The notes under the pieces were generated by a model. The model was not told the origin of the DNA and made no database searches. It saw only the letters and a list, made by a program, of their open reading frames with translations. Positions 16,529 through 24,717 of a stretch of 30,698 nt of DNA are shown here, in pieces. The stretch lies in contig JANNOS010000015.1 of NCBI GenBank assembly GCA_031399315.1, forward strand, positions 1 through 30,698, written 5' to 3'. Positions within the stretch are counted from its first letter, which is position 1, and the number at the start of each line of letters is the position of its first letter. The DNA comes from Methylotenera_A sp031399315 (GTDB lineage: Bacteria; Pseudomonadota; Gammaproteobacteria; Burkholderiales; Methylophilaceae). Both the position numbers and the translations under genes were made by a program.

Positions 16529-17254
16529 ATGGATTTTGAGTTAATTTATATCATCATATTTGGCGTTTTTTTAGCCTCGGCCTTTAATACAGCTTTCGGT
16601 TTTGGTGGCATATTTTTACTCAGTGGCATTTTGGTCTTTGTGCTACCGATTACCTCGGTATTACCGCTCCAAACGGCGTTGATGGTAGGCTCACAACTAT
16701 CGCGCTGTATATTATTTAAATCACATATTGACTGGCGTTTTGTGCGTGCATTTGGGCTTGGCAGCTTAATCGGTGCGGTGCCTGGCGCACTGCTATATCA
16801 GCAAATGACCTCGAATTTGATTACGTTGATACTCGCCGCTATTATGTTGTGGGCTGCTTGGGCACCAAGAACAGAGTTTAGGTTTACCATACCCTTCGGC
16901 AATGTGATGACTGGCGCAATCCATACGTTTTTGTCGACGGCTTTTTCATTCGGTGGGCTGATTCAAGCAACCGTGTTCAGACAAGGTTTTAGCCGCACCA
17001 CCGTGACAGCGACAATTGGACTTTCTATGCTAGTGATGAGTGCGTTCAAAATACCTGCTTATGCCATTACAGGATTTGACTATAGTCTTTATCTTAATGA
17101 GATTATAGCAGGGACGATAGTGGCGCCATTGGGTACTTGGGTTGGCATGCACTTACTTGTTAAGATGTCAGAGCATATGTTTGTTACAGTCTTCAAACTA
17201 TTGTTAACAGTGGTTGCTGTCAAACTGATTTGGACAGTCATCATCTCTCTGTAA
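16529..17254 (+). CDS. TauE/SafE (TSUP) family membrane permease
   Basis: A 241-residue integral inner-membrane protein with about seven or eight hydrophobic segments, beginning IIIFGVFLASAFNTAFGFGGIF. The two FGFGG / FSFGG motifs (about residues 24-28 and 141-145) are typical of the two repeats of the TSUP fold. Members move organosulfonates, sulfite, sulfur compounds or small organic acids. The substrate cannot be read. Linked to the thioesterase by 12 bp and with AAAGG before the ATG, it probably forms a two-gene unit under the VanR-like box, which points to an aromatic acid or a by-product of demethylation rather than sulfite (inference). It ends 4 bp from the convergent MFS gene. Confidence 0.8.
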   Translation: MDFELIYIIIFGVFLASAFNTAFGFGGIFLLSGILVFVLPITSVLPLQTALMVGSQLSRCILFKSHIDWRFVRAFGLGSLIGAVPGALLYQQMTSNLITLILAAIMLWAAWAPRTEFRFTIPFGNVMTGAIHTFLSTAFSFGGLIQATVFRQGFSRTTVTATIGLSMLVMSAFKIPAYAITGFDYSLYLNEIIAGTIVAPLGTWVGMHLLVKMSEHMFVTVFKLLLTVVAVKLIWTVIISL

Positions 17255-17258
17255 ACGT

Positions 17259-18560
17259 TTATTTTGCATCATTCGGCATGCTGAAAATTGCAAATGCTGC
17301 GATGACTGAACCACAGGCCATGACCATCGATGCAGTAAATAAGCTTCCTATCCCACTTTGCAATAAAAGCCCGGCGGCAATTGGCCCGCACACTGCACCA
17401 CCCCGGCCTACCCCTAAAATAAAACCAGTGCCTCCTGCGCGAACTTCGGTTGGGAATGAGCGTGCGATGATTGCATATAGACCTACAATTGAAGCATTGG
17501 TAAAAAAACCTATAGCTGAAGTCACGATAGAGAGTTCAGCGATGCTGTTATATTTCAAACCAAATAAAGTTACCGAGAATGAAGAAAGTAGCAAAGCGAT
17601 AATAACTAGCTTTTGAGTTGAGACTTTATGTGTCAGTAAACTTAGGCTGATACAGCCACTAATACCGCCTACGTTAGCCCAAACTAAAACACTCCCTGAT
17701 AGTGTTGGAGGGTATCCCATGTCAACAACTAGTTTCGGTATCCATTTCATGATGTAATAAAAAGTCATCATATGCGTAAAGTAAGCAATCGTTAAAAGCG
17801 TCGTTGGTTTAATTAAGTCTGCTTGAAATAAGCGACTAATCCCCATGCTTTTTTGTGATTGTTCGGGTGTTGGTAACTCAGCAATAGGCGCTTTGCCTAT
17901 ATGATTTAATGTTCTGTTGATTCGTTCGAGTGCGTTACGGGGTCTCTTTTGATCTAAAAAAGAGATAGATTCTGGCAGTAAATACCACGTTAATGGAATG
18001 GCAAAAAAAGAAATAATCGAGCCAAACAGAAAAACAGAGCGCCAGTCAAAGTGAGTTAATAATATGGAAGCGATTGTACCACCAACGATAACCCCGAGTG
18101 GGTAGCCCGTTGCCATGAGAGTGACACAGAAGTTACGATTTTTAAGGTTTGAAAACTCTGCAGACATGACGCTAATAGAAGCTAATACACCTCCAATACC
18201 AAGGCCGGTAAATAGCCTCACAATACACAGCATTGAAATAGTTTGAGCAACTGCAGCACCGTACATACCGAGAGCCATAATACACAGGCTTATTAATGCG
18301 ATGGGTCTTCTGCCGATACGGTCAGCGATGCCACCAAGTACAAATGCACCAAGCCCCATTCCTATCAATTCCATTGATAACACAACGCCTAAAGCGGCTC
18401 TATTAACCCCCCATTCTTCAGCGATTCCTGGTGCTGCAAAACTAATGGATAAAACATCGTAACCATCAAGCGATATTAAAAATACACATAATGCAACAAT
18501 ACAACATTGGCGAAATGACATTGGTGAGTGTTCCACTGTTCGACGTAGCTCGTTTACCAT
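17259..18560 (-). CDS. MFS aromatic acid:H+ symporter (AAHS family)
   Basis: A 12-helix inner-membrane importer, 433 residues from the ATG at 18560. Family marks are the DGYD motif in the first helix (LISLDGYDVLSISFAAPGI), the loop-2 motif GGIADRIGRRPIA and the later GxxR motif in VGRGGAVCGPIAAG. AAHS proteins such as PcaK and VanK bring protonated aromatic acids (4-hydroxybenzoate, protocatechuate, vanillate) into the cell. The longest frame starts at a TTG (18617), but GAGGGG 5 bases before the ATG at 18560 sets the start. Its position between vanA and the aldehyde dehydrogenase makes vanillate or a related acid the likely cargo. Confidence 0.87.
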   Translation of the reverse strand: MVNELRRTVEHSPMSFRQCCIVALCVFLISLDGYDVLSISFAAPGIAEEWGVNRAALGVVLSMELIGMGLGAFVLGGIADRIGRRPIALISLCIMALGMYGAAVAQTISMLCIVRLFTGLGIGGVLASISVMSAEFSNLKNRNFCVTLMATGYPLGVIVGGTIASILLTHFDWRSVFLFGSIISFFAIPLTWYLLPESISFLDQKRPRNALERINRTLNHIGKAPIAELPTPEQSQKSMGISRLFQADLIKPTTLLTIAYFTHMMTFYYIMKWIPKLVVDMGYPPTLSGSVLVWANVGGISGCISLSLLTHKVSTQKLVIIALLLSSFSVTLFGLKYNSIAELSIVTSAIGFFTNASIVGLYAIIARSFPTEVRAGGTGFILGVGRGGAVCGPIAAGLLLQSGIGSLFTASMVMACGSVIAAFAIFSMPNDAK

Positions 18561-18617
18561 TCCTGCCCCTCTTTCATTCTGAATTATGTTCTTAGTAAAC
18601 CAACTGAAATCTAGCAA

Positions 18618-18887
18618 AATTCATTAATAAACAAATAATAGTTAATTTTATTGCATGCATATGTTTGATGCTGTATTTACATTTTGCAATACTATGTCAA
18701 TGCATCAGTTTTAGGCATCTCAATTTAATATAACTGCATGTTGTGATATGCCGTATCGCATAAGGTATACATGTTTAATAATGCGCAACAATCGTTACAA
18801 AATGTAACAAAATAATAACTAAGATGTAACAAATAAGGTAACTAGAAAGTTGCCTTGTACACATAATCGAATTTAGGAGATGGAGCT
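18618..18887. promoter_or_regulatory. divergent promoter region MFS / aldehyde dehydrogenase
   Basis: A 270-bp (plus the MFS leader) AT-rich region with no gene. It contains a palindrome GTTACA-AAA-TGTAAC (18794-18808), a further TGTAAC at 18825-18830 (22 bp, two helical turns, from the previous one) and GGTAAC at 18837-18842. The repeated half-sites look like an operator array. There is no VanR-like box here, so a different regulator may control the aldehyde dehydrogenase operon. Confidence 0.55.
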
Positions 18888-20396
18888 ATGTTATCTAATA
18901 TGAATGCTAAAGTTGCTGATACATCAGTCTTTAATGATTCAGAAGTTCTTCAGGCTTGGAAATGGAGGGGTAATGTTTTTACTGGTGAGTGGACTAAAGC
19001 AGGTGGTGGTGCTTATTCAGTCATCGAACCAGCAACAGGCGATTCGCTTTTCGAAGCTGGGATGGCCAATGCGCAAGATGTGGCAGCTGCGGCCATTAGG
19101 GCAAAGCAGGTGCGTAAGAGTTGGACTAATGTATCTCCGCGAGACAAGCATGCTATTTTTACCAAAGCAGCAAAGTTTCTAGAGGATAACCTCGAAGAAG
19201 TCGCGGAATTGATTTTTCGAGAAACAGGCGGAACGCGCTTAAAAGGCATGCACGAAGTTCGCGAAGGTCTCCAAATTTTTCATATCGCCGCTGGTATGTG
19301 TCTTGAGCCACAAGGTTATGTCCTCCCTTCTAGTGCTGGTCGTCAAAGTTATGCCAAGAGAGTGCCGCTTGGTGTGGTCGGCGTTATTTCTCCATTTAAC
19401 TTTCCATTAGTGCTTTCCTTACGTGCCGCTGCACCAGCACTCGCTGCTGGTAATACCGTGATTTTAAAGCCAGATGCACAAACCGTGTTTAGTGGTGCAA
19501 TTGCAGCCGCGATTGCATTAGAAGCAGGCGGCTTGCCAAAAGGTGTATTACAAATTATGCCTGGGGATGGCGATGTGGGTGCTGCGTTGTGTAATGCGCC
19601 TGAAATCGACATGATTGCTTTTACTGGCTCTACTGCAACAGGCAGAAAAGTGGCTGAAGCAGCGAGTAAGCATTTAAAGAAAGTATCCCTTGAGCTTGGC
19701 GGTAAAAGTCCGTTGATTATATTAGAAGATGCCGATCTTGATGTTGCGGCAAGTAATGCAGCATGGGGTTGCTTCTTACATCAAGGTCAAATCTGTATGG
19801 CGTCAGGCAGAGTCTTTGTTCATGAAAATATCTCCGATGAATTCACACAAAAACTGGTTGAGCATGCAGAAAGATTAACTGTTGGTAATCCGATGGTACA
19901 GGATGTTGATATCGGCCCGATCATCAATGCGGTTCAACGCGATCGTGTAGACGGCATTGTGCAAGACAGCATTAAAGCTGGTGCCAAACTGGAAACTGGC
20001 GGTACTTACGAAAACCTATTCTACAAACCAACCGTTTTATCCAATGTAAAACCAGGTATGCGTTCGTATCACGAAGAGGTGTTTGGGCCAGTAGCCAATT
20101 TGATTGTATTTAAAACCGATGAAGAAGTCATCAAGATGGCAAATGATACTGAATATGGTTTATCAGCAGGAATTATTTCTAAAGATATCGCTAGGGCACA
20201 ACGTATTGGTGAAGAAATTCATTCAGGTGCATTACATATTAATGATCAAACGATTAATGATGATTGCGTGAACCCATTTGGCGGATGTGGTGTGTCTGGT
20301 AATGGCGGCAATATTGGTGGGCCTTCTAACTGGGAGAGTTTTTCACAACTACGTTGGATCACTGTTCAGGGTAGCGCACATCCTTATCCGTTCTAA
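18888..20396 (+). CDS. vdh: aromatic aldehyde dehydrogenase (vanillin/benzaldehyde type)
   Basis: A 502-residue NAD(P)-dependent aldehyde dehydrogenase, in context oxidising vanillin (or protocatechualdehyde, benzaldehyde) to the acid used by VanAB. Motifs: SPFNFP (168-173), FTGST (245-249), LELGGK with general base Glu269, and GQICMASGR with nucleophile Cys303. The C terminus carries HINDQTINDDCVNPFGGCGVSGNG, characteristic of the benzaldehyde/vanillin dehydrogenase group. GGAG precedes the ATG. It is first gene of the DUF1302-DUF1329-YCF48-MMPL operon. The exact aldehyde is inferred from neighbours. Confidence 0.85.
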   Translation: MLSNMNAKVADTSVFNDSEVLQAWKWRGNVFTGEWTKAGGGAYSVIEPATGDSLFEAGMANAQDVAAAAIRAKQVRKSWTNVSPRDKHAIFTKAAKFLEDNLEEVAELIFRETGGTRLKGMHEVREGLQIFHIAAGMCLEPQGYVLPSSAGRQSYAKRVPLGVVGVISPFNFPLVLSLRAAAPALAAGNTVILKPDAQTVFSGAIAAAIALEAGGLPKGVLQIMPGDGDVGAALCNAPEIDMIAFTGSTATGRKVAEAASKHLKKVSLELGGKSPLIILEDADLDVAASNAAWGCFLHQGQICMASGRVFVHENISDEFTQKLVEHAERLTVGNPMVQDVDIGPIINAVQRDRVDGIVQDSIKAGAKLETGGTYENLFYKPTVLSNVKPGMRSYHEEVFGPVANLIVFKTDEEVIKMANDTEYGLSAGIISKDIARAQRIGEEIHSGALHINDQTINDDCVNPFGGCGVSGNGGNIGGPSNWESFSQLRWITVQGSAHPYPF

Positions 20397-20493
20397 TAAA
20401 AAAAGTATCACAAAAAGCATGACAAAGAAGCAGACTAAAAAGTTGTTCGATTTGAGAAATATAAAAATTGAAAATCAATATAGGGGGGTAAAA

Positions 20494-22137
20494 ATGATGG
20501 AGAATAGATTTCCTTTGAAGCGTATGTGTTTGGCCATTTCGGCAACTTTATTAGCAGCGACAAGTAGCCATGCTGCTGAAATAAATACAGGTAATGAAGA
20601 CTGGAATGTTAGATGGGATAATACCGTTAAATACAGCAATATTTACCGACTACAGGATCCAAAGTCAGAATATTTAGGCCCAGGTCCAGGTAGTAGTGCT
20701 GGTACTGGAGCTGGTGATGGTGATCGTAACTTTGATAAAGGCTTTGCGTCACACCGATTTGACGTGTTAACTGAGTTTGATGCCGTTTGGCAGAAGAAAA
20801 TGGGCGTTCGCCTGAGTGCGGATGCTTGGTATGATCCTGTTTATCATCGTAAAAATGATAACAATACAGGCTTTACACATAATGTATCAGTGCCGGCCAA
20901 TGAGTTTAGCGGTGGCGTTGAAGAAACCATGGGTGAAAATGCCCGGCTTTTGGATGCCTATGGTTTCTATAAAGGTGAACTAGGATCAGTTCCATTCAGA
21001 GTTAACCTAGGCCAGCATTCATTAGTTTATGGTGAAAGCTTACTGGGTGGTAATAATGCAATTGCTGCCGCAAATGGCCCTGTAGATATTATTAAAGCAG
21101 CAACTGTGCCAGGCGCTAAAGTAAAAGAGTTCATATTGCCTGTACCACAGATTTCAGCAAGCTTTCAACCAACTCAAAAACTGAAGTTGGGTGCTTACTA
21201 CCAAACTAAATGGAAAGAATCTCAGTTTTTTGCACCAGGTAGCTTTCTTTCGCCCAATGACACCTTTGGTAAAGATGCACAAGCTTTATTAAGCACACCA
21301 GGTGGTGGGTTGTTTAATCGTGCGCACGATATTGATGCGCGTGACTCTGGTCAATGGGGTGCTCAAGTAAAGTATCGTCCTGATGCTGTAGATGTTGAAT
21401 TGGGTGCCTACGCCGTTAACTGGCATGATAAAGTGGCAACAGCGTTGTATTTTGACCCTGCGGTAACAGGCACTTATCGCCGTGTTTTTCATGAAGATAT
21501 TCGTGCCTATGGTGTGAGTGCTAGTGGTGTCATAGCTAAAAATAGTGTCTCTTTAGAGGCTTCTTATCGTGAAAATATGCCAATAGTTGGCGGTAACGGA
21601 TTTTTTAATGTCGTTGTTCCTAACAATGCGGGTTTGTTTGATAACAAAAATAACCCTGCATACGCAGTTGGCGAGACGTTCCATACCACCTTGGTAGCAA
21701 TCAATACCATTCAGCCTAATTTTTTAATGGATGGAGGTAGCTATGTTCTGCAATGGGATTACCATAAATTATTAGATACAGATAAAAACCCAGGTGCGCG
21801 CGATAGAGCAATGGACGGCCATGCAAATCAAGTGACCTTTGTTTTTCAACCAGAATATTACAACGTGATTGATGGTGTTGATCTCCAGCTTCCGATTGTT
21901 CTAGGTTATACCACTGGAAAATCACCTATTTATGCAGGTTGGGTAGATGGTGGTGGCACATTAGATGTGGGCCTTAAGGGAACTTACAGAACAGTTTGGG
22001 AGTTTGGTCTAAATTATCGTAACTACTTTGGTCCTAAAGGGCAAAGTATCGGTAGCGCACCGCTTGGTAATGGCGGTCAGGATCAAACAATGTCCGATCG
22101 TGACTTCTTGTCATTTTCTGTTTCACGTACATTCTAA
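20494..22137 (+). CDS. DUF1302 outer-membrane beta-barrel protein
   Basis: A 547-residue exported protein. A signal peptide is visible at residues 1-27 (KR, hydrophobic LAISATLLAA, SHA cleavage), followed by a mature chain rich in alternating aromatic and polar strands, ending in Phe (SVSRTF) as barrel proteins recognised by BamA do. DUF1302 proteins are predicted outer-membrane channels, often encoded beside DUF1329 and RND genes; none of their substrates is established to my knowledge. The start at 20494 is set by AGGGGGG just upstream; the frame stays open into vdh but that part has no coding sense. It lies 97 bp after vdh and 21 bp before the DUF1329 gene. Confidence 0.85.
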   Translation: MMENRFPLKRMCLAISATLLAATSSHAAEINTGNEDWNVRWDNTVKYSNIYRLQDPKSEYLGPGPGSSAGTGAGDGDRNFDKGFASHRFDVLTEFDAVWQKKMGVRLSADAWYDPVYHRKNDNNTGFTHNVSVPANEFSGGVEETMGENARLLDAYGFYKGELGSVPFRVNLGQHSLVYGESLLGGNNAIAAANGPVDIIKAATVPGAKVKEFILPVPQISASFQPTQKLKLGAYYQTKWKESQFFAPGSFLSPNDTFGKDAQALLSTPGGGLFNRAHDIDARDSGQWGAQVKYRPDAVDVELGAYAVNWHDKVATALYFDPAVTGTYRRVFHEDIRAYGVSASGVIAKNSVSLEASYRENMPIVGGNGFFNVVVPNNAGLFDNKNNPAYAVGETFHTTLVAINTIQPNFLMDGGSYVLQWDYHKLLDTDKNPGARDRAMDGHANQVTFVFQPEYYNVIDGVDLQLPIVLGYTTGKSPIYAGWVDGGGTLDVGLKGTYRTVWEFGLNYRNYFGPKGQSIGSAPLGNGGQDQTMSDRDFLSFSVSRTF

Positions 22138-22158
22138 GTTTAGGAAAAAGAGAAAATT

Positions 22159-23523
22159 ATGAATTACAAAATAACCTATTTAATGATCGCAGTTGCGATG
22201 GCATTTTCTTCAACTAGTCAGGCGGCAGTCAGTGCTGATGAAGCAGCGGCACTTGGTAAAACATTAACCGCAGTTGGTGCAGAGATGGCTGGTAATGCTG
22301 ATGGATCTATTCCTGCCTATACGGGTGGGTTTACTACAGCAGATCCAAGCTTTAAGCCAGGGGTAAAAGGCTCAAAACGTAAAGACTTTTTTGCTGATGA
22401 TAAACCGCTCTATACCATTACTGCTGCCAATTTGGATCAGCATGCAGATAAGCTGACAGATGGTGTGAAGGCATTATTTAAGCAGCGTCCTGATTTTGTC
22501 ATGCATGTTTACCCAACGCGACGTACTGCTGCGGTTCCACAGCGTATTCAGGAAGGCACTTTGAAAAATGCGACGGCAGCAAAACTTACCGCTGAAGGTA
22601 GAGGTTTCGATGCACCAGCAAATGGATTTCCATTTCCGATTCCTAAAAATGGTAGCGAGGTCATGTGGAATCATTTGTCGACTTGGGAAGGTGAAACCTT
22701 ACAATACACTTCTAACTGCTGGATGGTTACACCAAATGGCAATATGCGTTTATCGAGCTCTGGTGAACAGACGAAAAAATCAATTCTATATAGAAATGAT
22801 GGTAAAAATGATTTTGATGGTTATTTGGGAATAGGTCGTTACGTTCAGGAAGCGCCAGCTTCTAAAGCGGGTGAATCGATTTTGTTTCATGACACGGTTA
22901 ATTATGACAAGTATGGCTATTCGCTATGGCAATACTTGGTTGGGCAACGTCGTGTACGTCGTGCGCCTTCGCTTGGTTATGATACCCCCGATAGCGTGAC
23001 CTCAGGGCTAGGATTCTTTGATGAGGCATTTATGAGTTTCGGTCCATGGTTTAAACATGACCTCAAACTCGTTGGCAAAAAAGAAATGATTGTGCCTTAT
23101 AACAATAACAAAGCGGCCAATGCTGACCCTGAAAAGTTGATGGGCAAAAACTTCCTTAACCCAGAGTTGGTGCGTTGGGAATTACACCGTGTATGGGAAG
23201 TGGACGCTGAGTTGAAAAAAGGCCAAAGGCACGTTGTGCCTAAACGCAAGTATTATGTGGACGAAGATAGTTGGCGTACCCTGTTAATCGATGGTTGGGA
23301 TGCAGATGGCAAACTCTGGAGATTTAACTATACATTGACCTATTTAGCGCCAGAAATTCCAGCGTTAATCGGTTCTGTTATGTGGGGTACCTATAATCTT
23401 CAACAAGGCGGTTATTATATCAACGCTGCATTCAATGGCAACACTATCCAGCCATGGGTGAACCCAAAGATTGACGTGAAAATGTTTACACCTGAAGCCT
23501 TATCCGAACTAGGTACAAGATAA
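22159..23523 (+). CDS. DUF1329 periplasmic protein
   Basis: A 454-residue exported protein with signal peptide (about 1-22, ITYLMIAVAMAFSSTSQA). The mature part starts VSADEAAALGKTLTAVGAEMAGNADGSIPAYTGG, the characteristic DUF1329 N terminus. The family is sometimes annotated as outer-membrane lipoprotein-sorting-like because of a LolA/LolB-like fold, so a hydrophobic ligand carrier in the periplasm is a fair inference. Its partner is the DUF1302 barrel 21 bp upstream. A rho-independent terminator follows directly. Confidence 0.85.
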   Translation: MNYKITYLMIAVAMAFSSTSQAAVSADEAAALGKTLTAVGAEMAGNADGSIPAYTGGFTTADPSFKPGVKGSKRKDFFADDKPLYTITAANLDQHADKLTDGVKALFKQRPDFVMHVYPTRRTAAVPQRIQEGTLKNATAAKLTAEGRGFDAPANGFPFPIPKNGSEVMWNHLSTWEGETLQYTSNCWMVTPNGNMRLSSSGEQTKKSILYRNDGKNDFDGYLGIGRYVQEAPASKAGESILFHDTVNYDKYGYSLWQYLVGQRRVRRAPSLGYDTPDSVTSGLGFFDEAFMSFGPWFKHDLKLVGKKEMIVPYNNNKAANADPEKLMGKNFLNPELVRWELHRVWEVDAELKKGQRHVVPKRKYYVDEDSWRTLLIDGWDADGKLWRFNYTLTYLAPEIPALIGSVMWGTYNLQQGGYYINAAFNGNTIQPWVNPKIDVKMFTPEALSELGTR

Positions 23524-23551
23524 TCTCCGAAGCAAGCAGTAAAACCTTAAT

Positions 23552-23582
23552 AAGGGGGAGCAAGCATGCCCCCTTTTTTTTT
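23552..23582 (+). terminator. rho-independent terminator inside the operon
   Basis: Stem AAGGGGG (23552-23558) with CCCCCTT (23569-23575), a 10-base loop, and nine T from 23574 to 23582. It lies 28 bp after the DUF1329 stop and only 11 bp before the YCF48 ATG, so it probably lets a fraction of transcripts through and lowers expression of the YCF48 and MMPL genes relative to DUF1302 and DUF1329. Confidence 0.85.
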
Positions 23583-23593
23583 AAAGTGAAAAT

Positions 23594-24697
23594 ATGAATA
23601 AGCAATTATTAAGTCTGATATTAGTTGGCACTCTGCTATTTTCATCTCATTCTAGCTTTAGCCAGAACAGTGAGGTAGAGGTAAAAATACCAGATAGCCT
23701 CAATAGGAATGCAATCATTTCTCATAAGGCCAGTAGAGCAGTATTACTTGCGGTTACACGTGCAGGGAATCGATTAGTTGCAGCGGGTGAGCGTGGCATT
23801 ATTTTGACTTCTGATGATAATGGGTTGAGCTGGAAACAAGCGTCAGTGCCGACAAGTACAAATGTAGTTTCTTTAAAGTTTATTGATGATAAGAATGGCT
23901 GGGCAACTGGTCATATGGGCATTATCTTAAATACTAAAGATGGTGGCAAAACATGGACCAAACAATTTGATGGGATTCAAGCAGCACAACTCGCTGTTAA
24001 AGCGGTTACAGGCTCTGATGATGAACGCGCCATTAAAGAAGCTAACTATTTGATTGCAGATGGCCCAGATAAGCCATTCTTTGACATAGATATGCAAGTG
24101 AACGGATACGGAATTGCTATTGGTGCATTTAATTTAGCTTTTGTTACGCGTGATTTTGGCAAAACATGGCAATACCTTTCACCCAATATCAATAACAAGT
24201 TAAACCGGCACTTACATCAAATCAATAAAGTAACCCAGGATAAAGTAAACCAGGGCTACGTCATTTTTGGGGAGCAGGGCTTAATTCTATATTCAAGTGA
24301 TAATGGACAAAGCTTTGATCAATTAAATTCTCCCTATGCTGGTACTTGGTTTGGCATGATAGTGACTCGTGATGGTGCGTGGGTGGCATACGGTCTTAAA
24401 GGCAATGCTTATATTTCACGTGATCAGGGTGTTAACTGGTCAAAAATTCAAACTAACACTGAAACATCCATTTCTGCAGCAACAGAACTCAGCGATGGGA
24501 CAGCTATTCTTGCCACGCAAGCGGGGGAGTTATTAGCAGGAACGAATAACAGTGATGCGTATAAAGTCATCAAGCAATTACACGGATACCCAATAACCAG
24601 TATTGTTGAAGCGGCTTCTGGCGACTTAATCGTCACAGGCTTACGTGGCGTTATTAAAGTCGATAAGAATGATATAAAAAGTCAGTCAGTAAACTGA
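23594..24697 (+). CDS. YCF48/BNR-repeat periplasmic beta-propeller protein
   Basis: A 367-residue exported protein with signal peptide (about 1-23, ending SFS-QNS). At least five repeats of the Asp-box/BNR type are visible, each with a pattern like GIILTSDDNGLSWKQ, GIILNTKDGGKTWTK, LAFVTRDFGKTWQY, LILYSSDNGQSFDQ and AYISRDQGVNWSKI, which predicts a propeller. The family name comes from the photosystem II assembly factor Ycf48; in heterotrophs such proteins are often annotated as glycosyl hydrolase or PSII-like and commonly sit beside MMPL permeases. A role as a periplasmic adaptor for the following permease is inferred. The MMPL gene starts 20 bp later. Confidence 0.85.
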   Translation: MNKQLLSLILVGTLLFSSHSSFSQNSEVEVKIPDSLNRNAIISHKASRAVLLAVTRAGNRLVAAGERGIILTSDDNGLSWKQASVPTSTNVVSLKFIDDKNGWATGHMGIILNTKDGGKTWTKQFDGIQAAQLAVKAVTGSDDERAIKEANYLIADGPDKPFFDIDMQVNGYGIAIGAFNLAFVTRDFGKTWQYLSPNINNKLNRHLHQINKVTQDKVNQGYVIFGEQGLILYSSDNGQSFDQLNSPYAGTWFGMIVTRDGAWVAYGLKGNAYISRDQGVNWSKIQTNTETSISAATELSDGTAILATQAGELLAGTNNSDAYKVIKQLHGYPITSIVEAASGDLIVTGLRGVIKVDKNDIKSQSVN

Positions 24698-24717
24698 ATA
24701 AAAAGGGTGAAAATCGA

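Noticed and set aside
20278..20493. Extension of the DUF1302 frame into the end of the aldehyde dehydrogenase gene
   Set aside because: It overlaps vdh out of frame; the signal peptide and AGGGGGG ribosome site place the start at 20494.
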